Shown: positions 52,827 to 63,500 of the stretch, in pieces | How the letters are laid out: each line of letters opens with the position of its first letter | Numbering within the stretch: position 1 is the stretch's first letter | Origin: Rossellomorea marisflavi | Lineage (GTDB): Bacteria > Bacillota > Bacilli > Bacillales > Bacillaceae_B | DNA length: 64,000 nt | Reading direction: 5' to 3' | NCBI GenBank assembly: GCA_003667865.1 | Contig: CP033051.1 | Span: forward strand, 2,568,501 to 2,632,500 | The notes under the pieces: model-generated | Told to the model about the DNA's origin: nothing | The model's database searches: none | What the model saw: only the letters and a program-made list of their open reading frames with translations | Translations under genes and position numbers: made by a program

Positions 52827-52852
52827 ACCAATATCGAGTAACTAAGGAGGAG
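52810..52852 (+). promoter_or_regulatory. 12-bp inverted repeat covering ligase ribosome binding site
   Basis: CTCCTCCTTAGT (52810-52821) and ACTAAGGAGGAG (52841-52852) are perfectly inverted with a 19-nt loop; the right arm contains the ribosome binding site AAGGAGG. In RNA it would hide the ribosome site, but only if transcription starts upstream of 52810. At DNA level it could be an operator. Confidence 0.6.
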
Positions 52853-52857
52853 AAACC

Positions 52858-54342
52858 ATGAGAGGGATAACAGATTGGCTCCAAAATCGATCATTGATCT
52901 CTCCAGATCGAATCGCCTTAATCAATGCAGAAGAAAATATGACACTTACATATAAAGAATTAGAAGAAAGCTCCTCTAAATGGGCGAATTATTTGCATCT
53001 TAATGGTGTTCAAAAAGGAGACAGAGTAGCATTTATTTCTATAAACACAGAAAAGTGCTTTGAAATACTATTTGCATGTGGAAAAATTGGGGCGATTTTT
53101 GTGCCGATAAATTGGCGGTTATCTTCGGCTGAAATTGAGTATATTCTGGAAGATTGTTCGCCGAAGTTTGTTTTCCTTCATTCCAATTTTCAAGAGTTAG
53201 AAAAAGGACTGAAACAAAAGTGGAATACTAGCTTCTTTCAAACTACTAATGTAGCTACCGTGCCTGAACAACTTCTAATAGAAACAGAAATTGATTCAAA
53301 AGATCCTTGGACTATTATCTATACTGGTGGAACAACAGGAAAACCAAAAGGAGCTATTTTAAGTCATCTATCTATGAATGTGAATGCATGGAATACAATA
53401 GTAAGCTGGAATCTTAACGAAGAGGACAAAACGATTACTTATTTACCTACATTTCACACAGGAGGGCTGAATGCCTTATCTTTACCTTTATTAATGATTG
53501 GTGGAACTGTTGTGATCTCCAAACAATTTGACCCGATTTCTGCTACACATTATATAAATGAATATGGATGTACCATTCTTTTATTAGTTCCAACCATGTA
53601 CCATGTCCTCATTCATGAGGCCGTATTTCAAAACACCCATTTTCCTACAATGAAAGTGTTTCTTTCTGGGGGAGCACCGTGCCCATATGATATCTATGAC
53701 TATTTTAGAGAAAAAGAAATTTCGTTTAAAGAAGGGTATGGATTAACAGAAGCAGGACCTAATAATTTTTACATTCACCCAGTTCATGCTCAGAATAAAA
53801 GAGGATCTGTAGGTAAAGCGATGATGTTTAATAAAGTGAAAATAATAAAAGAGAACGGTAAAGAAGCAAGAGTAGGCGAAGTAGGAGAACTGTTGTTGAA
53901 AGGAGAACATCTCTTTAAGCAATACTGGAACAATCCTCATGAAACAGATAAGGCTCTACAAGACGGTTGGCTTCATACAGGAGATCTTGCTAAATATGAT
54001 CATAATGGGGACTATTATATTGTTGGCCGAAAGAAAGAAATGATTATCTCAGGTGGAGAAAATATATATCCTCAAGAGCTCGAGCATTGGATATGTGAAA
54101 AAGAATCTGTAGAAGAATGTGCTGTTGTCGGATTACCAGACTCTAAATGGGGTGAAATCGTAACAGCAGTAATTGTGAGGAAAAGTGGTTTTGATATAAC
54201 AGCAGATGCAATTCTGGAGCATTGTCTAAAACGATTTGGAAAGTATAAGGTACCAAAAAATATTATTTTTGTGTCGGAAATTCCGAAAACGGATATTGGG
54301 AAAATGAATAAACAAGCTTTAATATTACAATATCAAAGATAA
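52858..54342 (+). CDS. Class I adenylate-forming acyl-CoA ligase
   Basis: 494-aa AMP-dependent synthetase. [19 protein letters not shown]-loop (about residues 154-171), FKEGYGLTEAGPNNF, HTGDLAKYDHNGDYYIVGRKKEMIISGGENIYP hinge and terminal Lys in KTDIGKMNKQAL. Activates a carboxylic acid to acyl-CoA; the acid is unknown. AAGGAGG 7 nt before the ATG. Linked to the transporter/thiolase operon by the shared tandem operator. Probably supplies the CoA ester to that pathway. Confidence 0.9.
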   Translation: MRGITDWLQNRSLISPDRIALINAEENMTLTYKELEESSSKWANYLHLNGVQKGDRVAFISINTEKCFEILFACGKIGAIFVPINWRLSSAEIEYILEDCSPKFVFLHSNFQELEKGLKQKWNTSFFQTTNVATVPEQLLIETEIDSKDPWTIIYTGGTTGKPKGAILSHLSMNVNAWNTIVSWNLNEEDKTITYLPTFHTGGLNALSLPLLMIGGTVVISKQFDPISATHYINEYGCTILLLVPTMYHVLIHEAVFQNTHFPTMKVFLSGGAPCPYDIYDYFREKEISFKEGYGLTEAGPNNFYIHPVHAQNKRGSVGKAMMFNKVKIIKENGKEARVGEVGELLLKGEHLFKQYWNNPHETDKALQDGWLHTGDLAKYDHNGDYYIVGRKKEMIISGGENIYPQELEHWICEKESVEECAVVGLPDSKWGEIVTAVIVRKSGFDITADAILEHCLKRFGKYKVPKNIIFVSEIPKTDIGKMNKQALILQYQR

Positions 54343-54345
54343 CAA

Positions 54346-54383
54346 TAGGGACTGCATCCTTACCTGAAGGATACAGTCCCTTG
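54346..54383 (+). terminator. Terminator of ligase gene
   Basis: AGGGACTG(C)ATCCTT / AAGGAT(A)CAGTCCCT stem, short tail TGGTAGTTTT. Confidence 0.8.
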
Positions 54384-54429
54384 GTAGTTTTCAAAACATA
54401 ACCGTTCTATAAAAAAACGCTCTGTCCAC

Positions 54430-54789
54430 TTATCCAAAATTTAATTGCTGTTCAATTTCACCATCTTCTTTATGAATGATTAACTGTGTCTCCTGATTAT
54501 GTGCAATCTCCTTAGCCTTCGTTAAGGCATCTGCTTTATTCTCAAATACAAAACTTGCTTTATCCCCATGCTCAGCTTTAATTGCCCAGCCATCCGGATG
54601 TGGAACAAGATGCTGTGGAGGGGGTGCAGCTTCTACCCACTTTTCAGCTTGAGCAATTCCAATTGATATGGCTCTACCTTCATCATAGCCTTCTTCTAGT
54701 AATCGGTTTGAGATATCAATTGCTTTCTTTTTAATAGGTGTTTCTAAATTCTTCATCGAACTAGGATAATCTTGCATATTCCAGGTCAC
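54430..54789 (-). CDS. DUF2188 protein, YdaT-like
   Basis: 119-aa cytosolic protein. The N-terminal MTWNMQDYPSSMKNLETPIK-type ChaB-like segment is followed by a C-terminal DUF2188 domain (HLVPHPDGWAIKAEHGDKASFVFENKADALTKAKEIA), as in the general-stress protein YdaT. GTG start with AAAGGAGGCG. Probably a stress protein; single gene. Confidence 0.8.
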   Translation of the reverse strand: MTWNMQDYPSSMKNLETPIKKKAIDISNRLLEEGYDEGRAISIGIAQAEKWVEAAPPPQHLVPHPDGWAIKAEHGDKASFVFENKADALTKAKEIAHNQETQLIIHKEDGEIEQQLNFG

Positions 54790-54912
54790 CTTTAATCGCC
54801 TCCTTTGTTTACTCTATTACTTCCCCATTAACGTGAATAGGTAAACATCTATTCACAACACACAACTTTCCTTATAATAGAGTTATATTTTACATATTTT
54901 GGAGGGGTTCTT

Positions 54913-55305
54913 ATGAATGTAATAGGGTTTAATCACCTAACTCTTAATATTAAAAATCTAAATGAATCACTAGAATTTTATGAAAAGACATTAGAAATGG
55001 ATGTTATACATGTAGGGAATAAAGATGCTTATTTACAATGGGGGTCTGCATGGATTTGCCTTCAGGAAAGACCACAGTATTCTACAGGAGAGTTAGAAAC
55101 AATTGGAGTAGATCATGTTGCCTTTTCTATAAGTGAAGAAGATTTTCATAAGGCTGTTGAGAAGCTTCAGACCAGAGACGTTAAAATTGTAAGGGGCCCG
55201 ATTAAAAGAGGCACGGGCTGGGCCATTAATTTCCTTGATCCAAATGGAATTCAACTAGAATTACATACTTCAAGTTTGAAAGAAAGAATGAAAGTGTGGA
55301 GTTAA
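54913..55305 (+). CDS. VOC-family metalloprotein, Fos-like thiol transferase
   Basis: 130-aa glyoxalase/bleomycin-resistance fold. Metal ligands by alignment to FosA/FosB are His8 (FNHLTL), His68 (VDHVAF) and Glu117 (QLELHT), and SAWICLQERPQY and LELHTSSLKERM resemble Fos proteins. The potassium-loop region is altered (KRGTGWAINFLDPNG), so fosfomycin activity is uncertain. GGAGGGG before the ATG. Confidence 0.7.
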   Translation: MNVIGFNHLTLNIKNLNESLEFYEKTLEMDVIHVGNKDAYLQWGSAWICLQERPQYSTGELETIGVDHVAFSISEEDFHKAVEKLQTRDVKIVRGPIKRGTGWAINFLDPNGIQLELHTSSLKERMKVWS

Positions 55306-55318
55306 GGGGTGGATATTT

Positions 55319-56497
55319 CTAAAGGTCCGTCCCTGTCTTACGTGCTTGAGTTTTGTTATGAAGGTCTTTAAGTAAATAAGCTGCAAGTAAGGCGTCAATA
55401 AGAAAGCAGATTAAAATAATAATCATGGATTTGACGAAAGAAACATTCATGACGAGTAATGGTGCAAATGAGGCACCACCTAAGAGAATAAAGGAATAGA
55501 GACTTAATGCTTTCCCACGCTCATCTCCACTTATATCTCCTATAATTGTAATAATCGTCGGAATTAACAAAGAAATAGAAGAGACAAAAATAATGGAAGA
55601 ACTAATATAAAAGAATGAACTGTAGGCGTTGTGAGGCACTAGTAAAAGACTTACTCCAATAATGCCTAAAGTAATACCAATAAATAATGTAGATTGTTTA
55701 CCTACCTTTTCTATGAATCGACCTGTAAAAACAGACAATATGGCACCAAGTAATCCGACCATTCTAATCACTAATAAAAACGTAGGGTCATCTTGTAACG
55801 ATCTAGTCAAACTATCATAATATCCAACAAATGAAGCAAGTATTGTAAACACAATCAAATAGCAAAAAAACAGTTTCTTATGAAAAAAAAGACATAAAAG
55901 CCCTTTGATGACATTGTGGTTTTTGACCGTACTTGACCGGGTTGGCTTAGGAAGGACATTTGCTCCAAATAAAAAAAGTACACCATATACAACAGCAAAA
56001 ACAATAAAAACCATTTCCCAGCGGGTGACACCAGTAATGACATCACTGGTTATTTGGCCAAGTATTCCAGCTAGAAGAAAACCAGAATTTATTAAAGATA
56101 ATAATAATGTACGCTTTTTCCCTTCATACAAATCATAAATATAGGCAAAAGCAACTGGTGCAAAGCTTCCCAAGAAAAAGCCTTGAAGTCCTCGTGAAAG
56201 AGCAAGGAGCTCGAAGCTTTCCGAAAAACTGACGAACAGTGTGGCAATAGAAGAAGCAGCCATACCGAATATAATTACGTGCTTCCTACCGTAACGGTCA
56301 GCCAAATTGGCAAAAATCAAAAGTCCACATGCGTAAAAAAAAGTAAACATACTTCCGGCAATCACAACCTCGTGTACTTCAATGCTGATAGATGTAGCAA
56401 TATTTTGGTAGATTGGTATAAATGTATAAATGTTACTAGCTACCATAATGCCCATAACAATTAGAAGCCACTGTATCTTCCAAGAACTGCTTTCCAT
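55319..56497 (-). CDS. MFS transporter
   Basis: 392-aa transporter with twelve hydrophobic segments. Motif A-like LANLADRYGRKHVIIFG (about residues 60-76) and SRGLQGFFLGSFAPVAFAYIYD are of the drug/proton antiporter type. ATG 56497 with TAGGTGAT upstream; the GTG three codons earlier lies within that site. Substrate unknown. Its end nearly meets the VOC gene, tail to tail. Confidence 0.9.
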   Translation of the reverse strand: MESSSWKIQWLLIVMGIMVASNIYTFIPIYQNIATSISIEVHEVVIAGSMFTFFYACGLLIFANLADRYGRKHVIIFGMAASSIATLFVSFSESFELLALSRGLQGFFLGSFAPVAFAYIYDLYEGKKRTLLLSLINSGFLLAGILGQITSDVITGVTRWEMVFIVFAVVYGVLFLFGANVLPKPTRSSTVKNHNVIKGLLCLFFHKKLFFCYLIVFTILASFVGYYDSLTRSLQDDPTFLLVIRMVGLLGAILSVFTGRFIEKVGKQSTLFIGITLGIIGVSLLLVPHNAYSSFFYISSSIIFVSSISLLIPTIITIIGDISGDERGKALSLYSFILLGGASFAPLLVMNVSFVKSMIIILICFLIDALLAAYLLKDLHNKTQARKTGTDL

Positions 56498-56669
56498 ATA
56501 AATCACCTACCTACACCTAGCCTATGTTAGAATGAATGTCCACTCTCCTATATTTCCATTTTTTATCCGAAAAAGAATAAACACATTAGGCGAAGCTTTT
56601 GACTGAATGTATTATAATAAGGCTATATGAAAAAGTGAATAAATAAGGAAAATCTGCGTTGGACGTGAA

Positions 56670-56995
56670 CGTTGCTTTCCACTCCAGGTGCTTGCTTTGT
56701 GCGGGGCGGGCGGTGAGCCTCCTCAACGAAAAGCGGAAGCGAGCGCTTGAGGACGTATGGATTGGAGCGAACCGCACGAGATAAAGGAAACACGGTGAAC
56801 GTAGTGAACCGATGTTGACTTATCGTAGGAGGTTTGTGAAATCCACTAGTCCTTGCGAGCCGTAGCTAGACATCGCTGCGCTGTGGGGTTCCGTTCAAGT
56901 TGGTACGGAACCTTGGTCTCACCAGGGTTGAATGCTAGCATTCAACCTGTCCCGCTAATCCCGCAGGAGTCAAGCACCTTCCGCTCCAAGCAACT
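56670..56995. repeat. Dispersed palindromic repeat (326 bp)
   Basis: Ends GTTGCTT and AAGCAAC are inverted, identical to 38437-38558. GC-rich interior with CGGGGCGGGCGGTGAGCCTC and CCGCAGGAGTCAAGCACC. The longest copy in the window, filling most of the MFS-addB gap. Together with flanking AT-rich sequence it contains no gene. Confidence 0.8.
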
Positions 56996-57084
56996 CTGTA
57001 CAAAAATACCTAATTAAAGAATTGAAGTTCAATTATAAATCCAGCGTAAACATAGAATTACTAATAAGACAAAGGAGTGACACC

Positions 57085-60000
57085 ATGTCCGTTCGTTTTT
57101 TACTAGGAAGAGCCGGTACAGGAAAAACGAGTTTCATCGTAAACGAAATTCAACAAAAGCTTGAAGAAAAACCAAACGGTAACCCTATTATCTACATCGT
57201 TCCAGACCAAATGTCCTTTACTTCCGAATATAAATTAATCAATACATCTACCTTAAAAGGAATGATCAGAGCACAAGTATTTAGCTTCACACGATTAGCA
57301 TGGAAAATTCTACAGGAAACTGGCGGTATGAATCGTTACCATTTAACAAGTAGCGGATTAAATATGCTGATTCGTAAGATTATTGAAGACAATAAAGACC
57401 AATTGAAGATCTTCACAAAAGCAGCAGATAAGACAGGCTTTGTCGGACATGTTGAGACGATGCTAACAGAATTTAAGCGATATTGTGTAAGTCCATCAGA
57501 ATTAGTAGATTTTCAAGGTAATTTAACAGGGGGAAGTCACTCAAAGGTTTTAGAGGACAAGCTTCATGATTTAGAGCTGATTTATTCTAAATTTGAAGAA
57601 ACACTTGTAGGAAAGTACATTGATTCAGAGGATTATTTTAAACTGTTAGCAGAGAACATTAAAGAATCCCCATCCATGGCAGCGACAGAGATCTATATTG
57701 ACGGATTCCATAGTTTCACTCCTCAAGAATATATCATTATTGATCAGTTAATACGTCATGGATATAACGTGTCTATTGCTTTAACAGTAGATGGAGAAAA
57801 ACGTAACATAGGTCAACAAGATGATTTAAGTTTATTTAGAATGACAGAAGAGACTTATACAAAGATTTCAGATCTAATCAAACGATCAAATGTAGAACGA
57901 GGAGAAGATGTGCATTTTAACCAACCCATTCGTTTTTATGATAGAGGCTTAAAACATCTCGAGTCCTATTTTGATACCCGACCAATTCCAGCATTCCAAG
58001 ATACTACGAATATATCCATCATGGAATCAGCTAACAGAAGAGCAGAAGTTGAGGGAATTGCGAGAGAAATCCGATCACTAGCACGAACAAAAGACTATCG
58101 CTATAAAGATATTGCGATTCTTGTCCGTAATGTCCAAGATTATCGAGATATTATGGATACCGTTTTTTATGATTTTGACATACCGTTTTTCTTAGATCAA
58201 AAGAGGACAATGCTGAATCATCCTTTAATCGAATTGATTCGTTCTACTTTTGAAATTATTAATAGCAAGTGGAGATATGAGCCTGTATTTCGTGCTGTAA
58301 AAACAGATCTTCTTTTTCCTTATAATAAACATCCTCAGTCCTTACGGGAACAAATGGACCGCCTAGAAAACTATGTTCTAGCTTACGGAGTCCAGGGAGA
58401 TCGCTGGTTGAAAAAGGATCGTTGGAAATATAGAAGATTTAGAGGATTAGAGCATGCAGATGTCCCTCAAACTGATCGCGAAAAGGCGATAGAGAAAGAG
58501 ATAAATGAGCTTCGATTGTTTATATCCGCTCCAATTTTACGATTAGCGAGAAGGTTAAAGAAGCAGAAGACGGGTTGTGAATATTGTGAAGCATTATATC
58601 TTTACCTTGAAGAGCTTGACATCCCTGCAAAGCTTGAACGTTTAAGATTACAAGCTGAAGAAAGAGGAGACTTACTTCTAGCGAGGGAGCATGATCAGGC
58701 ATGGGCTGCAGTAATGGATCTACTTGATCAATTTGTTGAAATGCTTGGAGAAGAAGAACTAGATTTGAAGAAATATTCTTCAATATTGGATGCAGGTATG
58801 GAGTCTATGAAATTCTCATTAGTACCGCCAGCAGTGGATCAAGTGCTTGTTGCGGACCTTGAAAAATCACGTTTATCCGACATTAAGGCAGCTTTTGTTA
58901 TTGGAGTAAATGATGGCATACTGCCAGCAAAGTTAACAGACGAAGGTGTCTTTTCAGAAGAAGATCGAGAACGGTTGCTCCAAATGGGAATGAATATTGG
59001 AGCAACAAGTAGAACAAAGCTTTTAGATGAGGAATTCCTTGCTTATAAAGCATTTACGACACCGAGTGAGCATTTGTATATTTCTTACCCAATAGCCAAT
59101 GAGGAAGGAAAAGCTTTACTACCTTCTCTCTATATAAAGAGAATGAAAGAGCTGTTTCCCAAAGTACCTTTAAAACTATTTGTAAATGACCCTTCAGAGC
59201 TGTCTGAACAAGAACAGTTAGAATTTGTAAGTCACCCAAGTGTCTCTATGTCCTATCTAACGTCCCAACTGCAGTTAAAGAAAAGACAGTATCCAATCTA
59301 CGACTTATGGTGGGATGTCTATAATTTCTATGTGACACAAGAAGGTTGGAGAAGTAGAGCAAAACATGTACTATCAAGCTTATTCTATGAAAATCGTGCA
59401 GTGAAACTATCTGAAGATACTAGTAGAGATTTATACGGCGAACACATTCTAGCAAGTGTTTCTCGAATGGAGCTTTTCCATGGTTGTCCGTTCTCACATT
59501 TTGCAAGTCATGGATTAAAATTACGTGAACGTGAAATGTTCCGCTTAGAAGCACCAGATATTGGAGAAATGTTTCATGCTGCTTTGAAGTGGATTTCCGA
59601 TAAAGTGCAGGAATTAAATATGACTTGGTCTGATTTAACGAAGGCCCAGTGTATTCAATTATCAAAAGATGCAGTGAAAGCACTGGCTCCAAAGCTCCAA
59701 CATCAAATTTTATTAAGCTCGAATCGGTACCACTATATAACAAAAAAATTGGAGAAAATTATTAGTCGAACATCGTTAATTTTAAGTGAACACGCAAAGG
59801 CTAGTGGATTTGCACCCATTGGTGTTGAATTAGGATTTGGACCAAACGGTACGTTGCCACCATTTCAATTCACTTTGAAGAACGGAACCAAGATGGAGCT
59901 TCAAGGTAGAATTGACCGAGTAGATAAAGCGGAAGATTCCAAAGGTGTTTATTTACGTGTAGTAGATTATAAATCTAGTACAAGAGATTTAGATATAAAC

Positions 60001-60579
60001 GAAGTGTATCATGGGTTAGCGCTTCAAATGTTAACATACTTGGATATTGTTCTAATGAATTCCCAAAAATTAGTTGGGAAACAAGCATTTCCAGCAGGGA
60101 TCTTATATTTCCATGTTCATAATCCAATGATCAATAGTACAAAAATTCTAACCTTAGATGAGATAGAAAATGAAATTTTTAAAAGCTTTAAAATGAAGGG
60201 ACTTGTTCTAGGTGATACGGATATCGTCCGTTTGATGGATCAAACACTTGACTCTGGTTCTTCTGATATCATTGCAGCGGGAATCAAACAAGATGGAAAC
60301 CTTTCCTCCAGATCCAAAGTTGCTACACAGGAACAATTTCACTTAATGAGTAAACGAGTAAGACATTTATATGAACATGCCGGAGATGCCATTACTTCTG
60401 GTGCAACGGATATCTCACCATATAAGCTCAAGGATCGAACTCCGTGTCAATTTTGTTCATATAAGCCAGTTTGTCAGTTTGATCAATCGTTAGTAGAAAA
60501 CGAATATCGCAACATTATAGTAGAAAAGCCAGATGCATTATTTGAGAAAATGAGAGAGGAGGGAAATGATGCTAAGTAA
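57085..60579 (+). CDS. addB: AddB, ATP-dependent helicase/nuclease subunit B
   Basis: Subunit of AddAB, the RecBCD counterpart that processes double-strand ends and recognises Chi. 1164 aa. Walker A LLGRAGTGKTS (residues 6-16), C-terminal nuclease motif with ELQGRIDRVDKA...RVVDYKSS, and iron-sulfur cysteines in HGCPFSHF and TPCQFCSYKPVCQF. ATG 57085 (MSVRFLLGRAGTG) with AAAGGAGTGA. Overlaps addA by 11 nt. Confidence 0.97.
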   Translation: MSVRFLLGRAGTGKTSFIVNEIQQKLEEKPNGNPIIYIVPDQMSFTSEYKLINTSTLKGMIRAQVFSFTRLAWKILQETGGMNRYHLTSSGLNMLIRKIIEDNKDQLKIFTKAADKTGFVGHVETMLTEFKRYCVSPSELVDFQGNLTGGSHSKVLEDKLHDLELIYSKFEETLVGKYIDSEDYFKLLAENIKESPSMAATEIYIDGFHSFTPQEYIIIDQLIRHGYNVSIALTVDGEKRNIGQQDDLSLFRMTEETYTKISDLIKRSNVERGEDVHFNQPIRFYDRGLKHLESYFDTRPIPAFQDTTNISIMESANRRAEVEGIAREIRSLARTKDYRYKDIAILVRNVQDYRDIMDTVFYDFDIPFFLDQKRTMLNHPLIELIRSTFEIINSKWRYEPVFRAVKTDLLFPYNKHPQSLREQMDRLENYVLAYGVQGDRWLKKDRWKYRRFRGLEHADVPQTDREKAIEKEINELRLFISAPILRLARRLKKQKTGCEYCEALYLYLEELDIPAKLERLRLQAEERGDLLLAREHDQAWAAVMDLLDQFVEMLGEEELDLKKYSSILDAGMESMKFSLVPPAVDQVLVADLEKSRLSDIKAAFVIGVNDGILPAKLTDEGVFSEEDRERLLQMGMNIGATSRTKLLDEEFLAYKAFTTPSEHLYISYPIANEEGKALLPSLYIKRMKELFPKVPLKLFVNDPSELSEQEQLEFVSHPSVSMSYLTSQLQLKKRQYPIYDLWWDVYNFYVTQEGWRSRAKHVLSSLFYENRAVKLSEDTSRDLYGEHILASVSRMELFHGCPFSHFASHGLKLREREMFRLEAPDIGEMFHAALKWISDKVQELNMTWSDLTKAQCIQLSKDAVKALAPKLQHQILLSSNRYHYITKKLEKIISRTSLILSEHAKASGFAPIGVELGFGPNGTLPPFQFTLKNGTKMELQGRIDRVDKAEDSKGVYLRVVDYKSSTRDLDINEVYHGLALQMLTYLDIVLMNSQKLVGKQAFPAGILYFHVHNPMINSTKILTLDEIENEIFKSFKMKGLVLGDTDIVRLMDQTLDSGSSDIIAAGIKQDGNLSSRSKVATQEQFHLMSKRVRHLYEHAGDAITSGATDISPYKLKDRTPCQFCSYKPVCQFDQSLVENEYRNIIVEKPDALFEKMREEGNDAK

Positions 60580-63500
60580 TATTCCCACAAAACCAGAGGA
60601 CGCTATTTGGACAGATGATCAATGGAAAGCCATTTGGGCAACGGGGCAGGATACGCTCGTTGCAGCTGCTGCAGGATCTGGGAAAACAGCTGTTCTTGTA
60701 GAACGAATCATTCAAAAAATTATCGCAAAAACGAATCCAATAAATGTAGATGAGCTGTTAATTGTTACATTCACAAATGCTTCAGCAGCGGAAATGAGAC
60801 ATCGTATTGGTCAAGCAATAGAGAAAGCAATCGAACAGGACCCAACCTCCACCCATTTGCGAACACAGCTTAGTTTACTAAATAAAGCATCGATTTCGAC
60901 ACTTCATTCTTTCTGTTTAGAGGTTGTTAGAAAATATTATTATCTGATTGATTTAGATCCGGGCTTTCGTATTGCTGATAAAACAGAAGGGGATCTACTT
61001 CGTGATGAAGTATTAGATGACTTGTTTGAAGAAGAGTATGGAAAGGAAGACAATGATTTATTTTATCGTTTAGTAGATAGTTTTACATCAGATCGAAGTG
61101 ATATGGCTCTACAAGAAATGATTCGTAAGCTACATGAGTTTTCAACGTCACATCCTAATCCAAACAAATGGTTGAACAGTCTGATTGAGATGTATGATAT
61201 TAAAGATCATCAAACAATTGAAGAGCTGCCGTTTATGGAGGCATTATTACTAGATATTCGCTTAAAGCTAGAGGGAGCTAAAGCACAATTTCAACATGCG
61301 TTACATTTGACAAAGGTTCCAGGTGGACCTGCTCCACGTGCAGAAAACTTTATTGATGACCTTGCTCAAGTAGATATGTTGTTACAAGCAAGTGACCATT
61401 CTTGGGAGGCTTTATATAATGCGTTCCAAAAAGTGGCTTATACGAAATTAACAACCTGCAGAGGAAAAGATTACGAAAAAGAACTTGTTGATCAATCAAA
61501 AAAATTCCGTGATAAGGGAAAAGACATGATTGAAAAACTAGGTAAAGAGCTCTTCTCTCGAAAGCCAGAATCGTTTCTTCACGACATTCGAAACATGAAG
61601 GATCTTATCTCTTCTCTCGTTTCACTTGTAATAGTTTTCGGAGAGAGGTTTAAACAAATGAAAACTGAAAAGGGCCTTGTCGATTTCTCTGACTTAGAAC
61701 ATTACTGTCTAGAAATTCTAGCCCAATCAGACCAAGAGTTACTACCTTCTCCGGCTGCAATGCAATATAGAGAGCGATTTAAAGAGGTTTTAGTGGATGA
61801 ATATCAGGATACAAACATGGTTCAGGAATCATTATTAAAACTTGTCACACAGGACTATGAAGAGAATGGGAATATGTTCATGGTTGGTGACGTTAAACAA
61901 TCGATTTATCGTTTCCGTTTAGCAGAACCTAACTTGTTTTTAAGTAAATATAACCGATTTCAATCAAATCCAGATGGAACTGGGATGAGAATTGATTTAT
62001 CGCAAAACTTCCGTAGTCGAAATGAAGTATTAGAAGGTACGAATTATTTATTTAAGCAGATTATGGGTGTTCAAGTTGGAGAAATTGAATATAGTCGTGA
62101 AGCGGAGCTTGTAAAAGGGGCGCCTTACCAAGAAGATAAGGAGTTCCCTATAGAAGTAACATTAATTGATCAGGAAGGCTCCGCACCTGTTGTAGAGGGT
62201 AGTGAAGAAGAGCAATCAGATCAGTTTTCAAAAGAAGATCTTGAAAGCTCTGTCCTAGAAGCCCGCTATATGGCTGCAAAGGTTAAAGAATTAATTGAAG
62301 AACGGACTCCAGTATATGATGCAAAAACAAAAACAGAACGACCACTAGAGTATAAGGACATTGTGATTTTGCTTCGTTCAATGCCTTGGGCTGCTACCAT
62401 TATGGATGAATTCAAAAAACAAGGTATTCCGATTTATGCCAATCTTTCCACAGGGTATTTTGATGCAACAGAGGTTGCGATCATGCTATCTCTTTTAAAG
62501 ATTATTGACAACCCATATCAAGATATTCCGCTTGTTTCCGTGTTGCGTTCGCCCATTGTAAACCTGGATGAGGAAGCTTTAGCATCAATACGTATTCATT
62601 CAAAATCTGGAAATTTCTATGAAGCACTTCAAAATTTTTTAGAAAAGAAGCCAGGAAATGCTTTTCAAGAAGAAGTGTTTGAAAAAGCTTCACGCTTTAT
62701 GAGTCTGATGCAAAATTGGAGAACAAGAGCGAGACAAGGAGCTGTTTCAGACCTAATTTGGGAATTATATCGTGATACAGGATATTACGATTTTGTAGGT
62801 GGTATTACGGGAGGAAAGCAAAGGCAAGCCAATCTAAGGGCGCTTTATGACCGTGCACGTCAATACGAATCGACTTCATTTCGAGGGTTATTCCGGTTTA
62901 TCCGCTTTATCGATCGAATGAGAGATCGAGGAGATGACCTAGGTGCAGCTCGTGCACTAAGTGAACAAGAAGATGTTGTTCGGCTCATGACCATCCATTC
63001 AAGTAAAGGGTTAGAGTTTCCAATAGTTTTTGTTGCTGGATTGTCCAAGAAGTTTAATCTAATGGATTTAAATCAGGCGTATCTATTAGATAAGGACTTA
63101 GGCTTTGCAACTAAATACACAGACCCAGATAAGAGAATCAGTTATCCATCGCTTCCACAGCTTGCATTCAAGCGTAAAAAGCGTCTAGAAAGTATCTCTG
63201 AGGAAATGCGTGTTTTATATGTTGCTTTAACAAGAGCGAAAGAAAAGCTTTACCTCGTTGGAACTGTAAAAGAGATTGAAAAATCTATACAAAAATGGGA
63301 GCAAACAACACAGCATACCGACTGGCTTCTTGAAAATTATGTGCGAGCAGAAGCTACATGTTATTTAGATTGGATTGGTCCATCGTTGATGAGGCACAGT
63401 CATTGTCATCCTTTACGAGGTGAAGCAATGTCCATACATTCTTCAGTACCAGAAGAAATTACGAATCATCCTTCTTGTTGGAAAATCAACCTTCTACACA

